Shown here one piece after another: positions 63,904 to 64,000 of a DNA stretch of 64,000 bases. The stretch spans positions 1 to 64,000 of the forward strand of contig CABXFU010000007.1 in NCBI GenBank assembly GCA_902511575.1, read 5' to 3'. Position 1 is the first letter of the stretch. The number at the start of each line of letters is the position of its first letter. This DNA comes from an uncultured SAR86 cluster bacterium (GTDB lineage: Bacteria > Pseudomonadota > Gammaproteobacteria > Magnimaribacterales > D2472). The notes beneath the pieces were generated by a model. That model was given only the letters and a program-made list of their open reading frames with translations, did not search any database and was not told where the DNA came from. The position numbers and the translations under genes are program-made.

Positions 63904-64000
63904 AAGCATTAAATACATTAACTATTCCCGAGCTAATTAAATCTCAGGCTGAGAATTTTTCTTCTAAGCCTGCGCTAATTTCTGAGCAAGAAACATTATC
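63900..64000 (+). CDS. Acyl-CoA synthetase N-terminus, partial
   Basis: The frame opens at TTG 63900, overlapping the previous stop (TTGA), and reads LKALNTLTIPELIKSQAENF, then SSKPALISEQETL to the window edge. IPELI..QAENF..KPALI is the standard N-terminus of AMP-forming acyl-CoA ligases. A FadD3-like HIP-CoA ligase would complete the ring C/D pathway, but only 33 codons are visible. Confidence 0.65.
   Translation, partial: MKALNTLTIPELIKSQAENFSSKPALISEQETL

Noticed and set aside
1-64000. CRISPR arrays, insertion sequences, rRNA genes
   Set aside because: No spaced repeats other than the 60-bp coding repeat, no transposase-like ORF and no rRNA signature were seen.

Overview
The window looks like a chromosomal segment of a small-genome, AT-rich marine gammaproteobacterium. 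The evidence is gene order: asd-fimV-truA-trpF-(trpBA)-accD-SPOR-cvpA-purF, alaS-lysC, ppi-lpxH divergent from cysS, and mltF divergent from purL. These are gammaproteobacterial neighbourhoods, with short intergenic gaps and many ATGA or TAATG overlaps. A SAR86-like lineage would fit, but this is inference from style and content; no rRNA marker is present.

Layout. 1-8418 (+): housekeeping operon of amino-acid, tRNA-modification, fatty-acid and purine genes; folC is absent from its usual place after accD. 8415-16903: acnB, a DUF1289 gene, an SOS-controlled umuDC pair with a perfect LexA box, lpxH, a cyclophilin, cysS and an SDR. 17011-31434: tRNA-Asn, uvrB, a shortened mltF, purL, two Nudix genes, a gamma-carbonic-anhydrase-like gene, a dienelactone-hydrolase-like gene, alaS, lysC, a dihydroorotase and tRNA-Ser(GCU). 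31449-34296 (-): a compact set of unrecognised genes that share modules with each other, next to the tRNA. 34369-44725: mixed accessory and housekeeping genes (GNAT, PIF1-like helicase, AGCS symporter, CrtI-like oxidoreductase, duplicated lipoprotein, hflX, thioesterase, SDR, TM2, MBL hydrolase).

44884-64000 (+) is the most striking part: a nearly gapless operon that reads as a steroid-nucleus degradation pathway. It has the 4,5-9,10-seco branch (hsaC, hsaD, hsaE, hsaG, hsaF), the ring C/D (HIP) branch (ipdA, ipdB, ipdC, echA20, ipdF, fadA6, a two-subunit acyl-CoA dehydrogenase, and the start of an acyl-CoA ligase), a P450, an EthD-domain protein, SDRs, a luciferase-like oxidoreductase, two tandem Lrp/AsnC regulators, and a 3-ketosteroid 9alpha-hydroxylase-like oxygenase. 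The oxygenase is split in two: a stand-alone Rieske protein (61669-62106), then a catalytic protein (62122-62967) whose own Rieske domain has lost both cluster-binding loops. I consider this split the best candidate for an undescribed system.

Three recoding-type oddities stand out. lpxH and purL, both normally essential or important, are each out of frame by exactly one extra base inside a 7-base homopolymer, and removing it restores full-length family-like proteins. The ipdC homologue has no ATG/GTG/TTG before its conserved N-terminus; it follows echA in the same frame after a single TAG, so it needs an AUU start, stop readthrough, or a sequence correction. Sequencing error is a live alternative for all three. 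All identifications are from reading the sequence; no database search was run.
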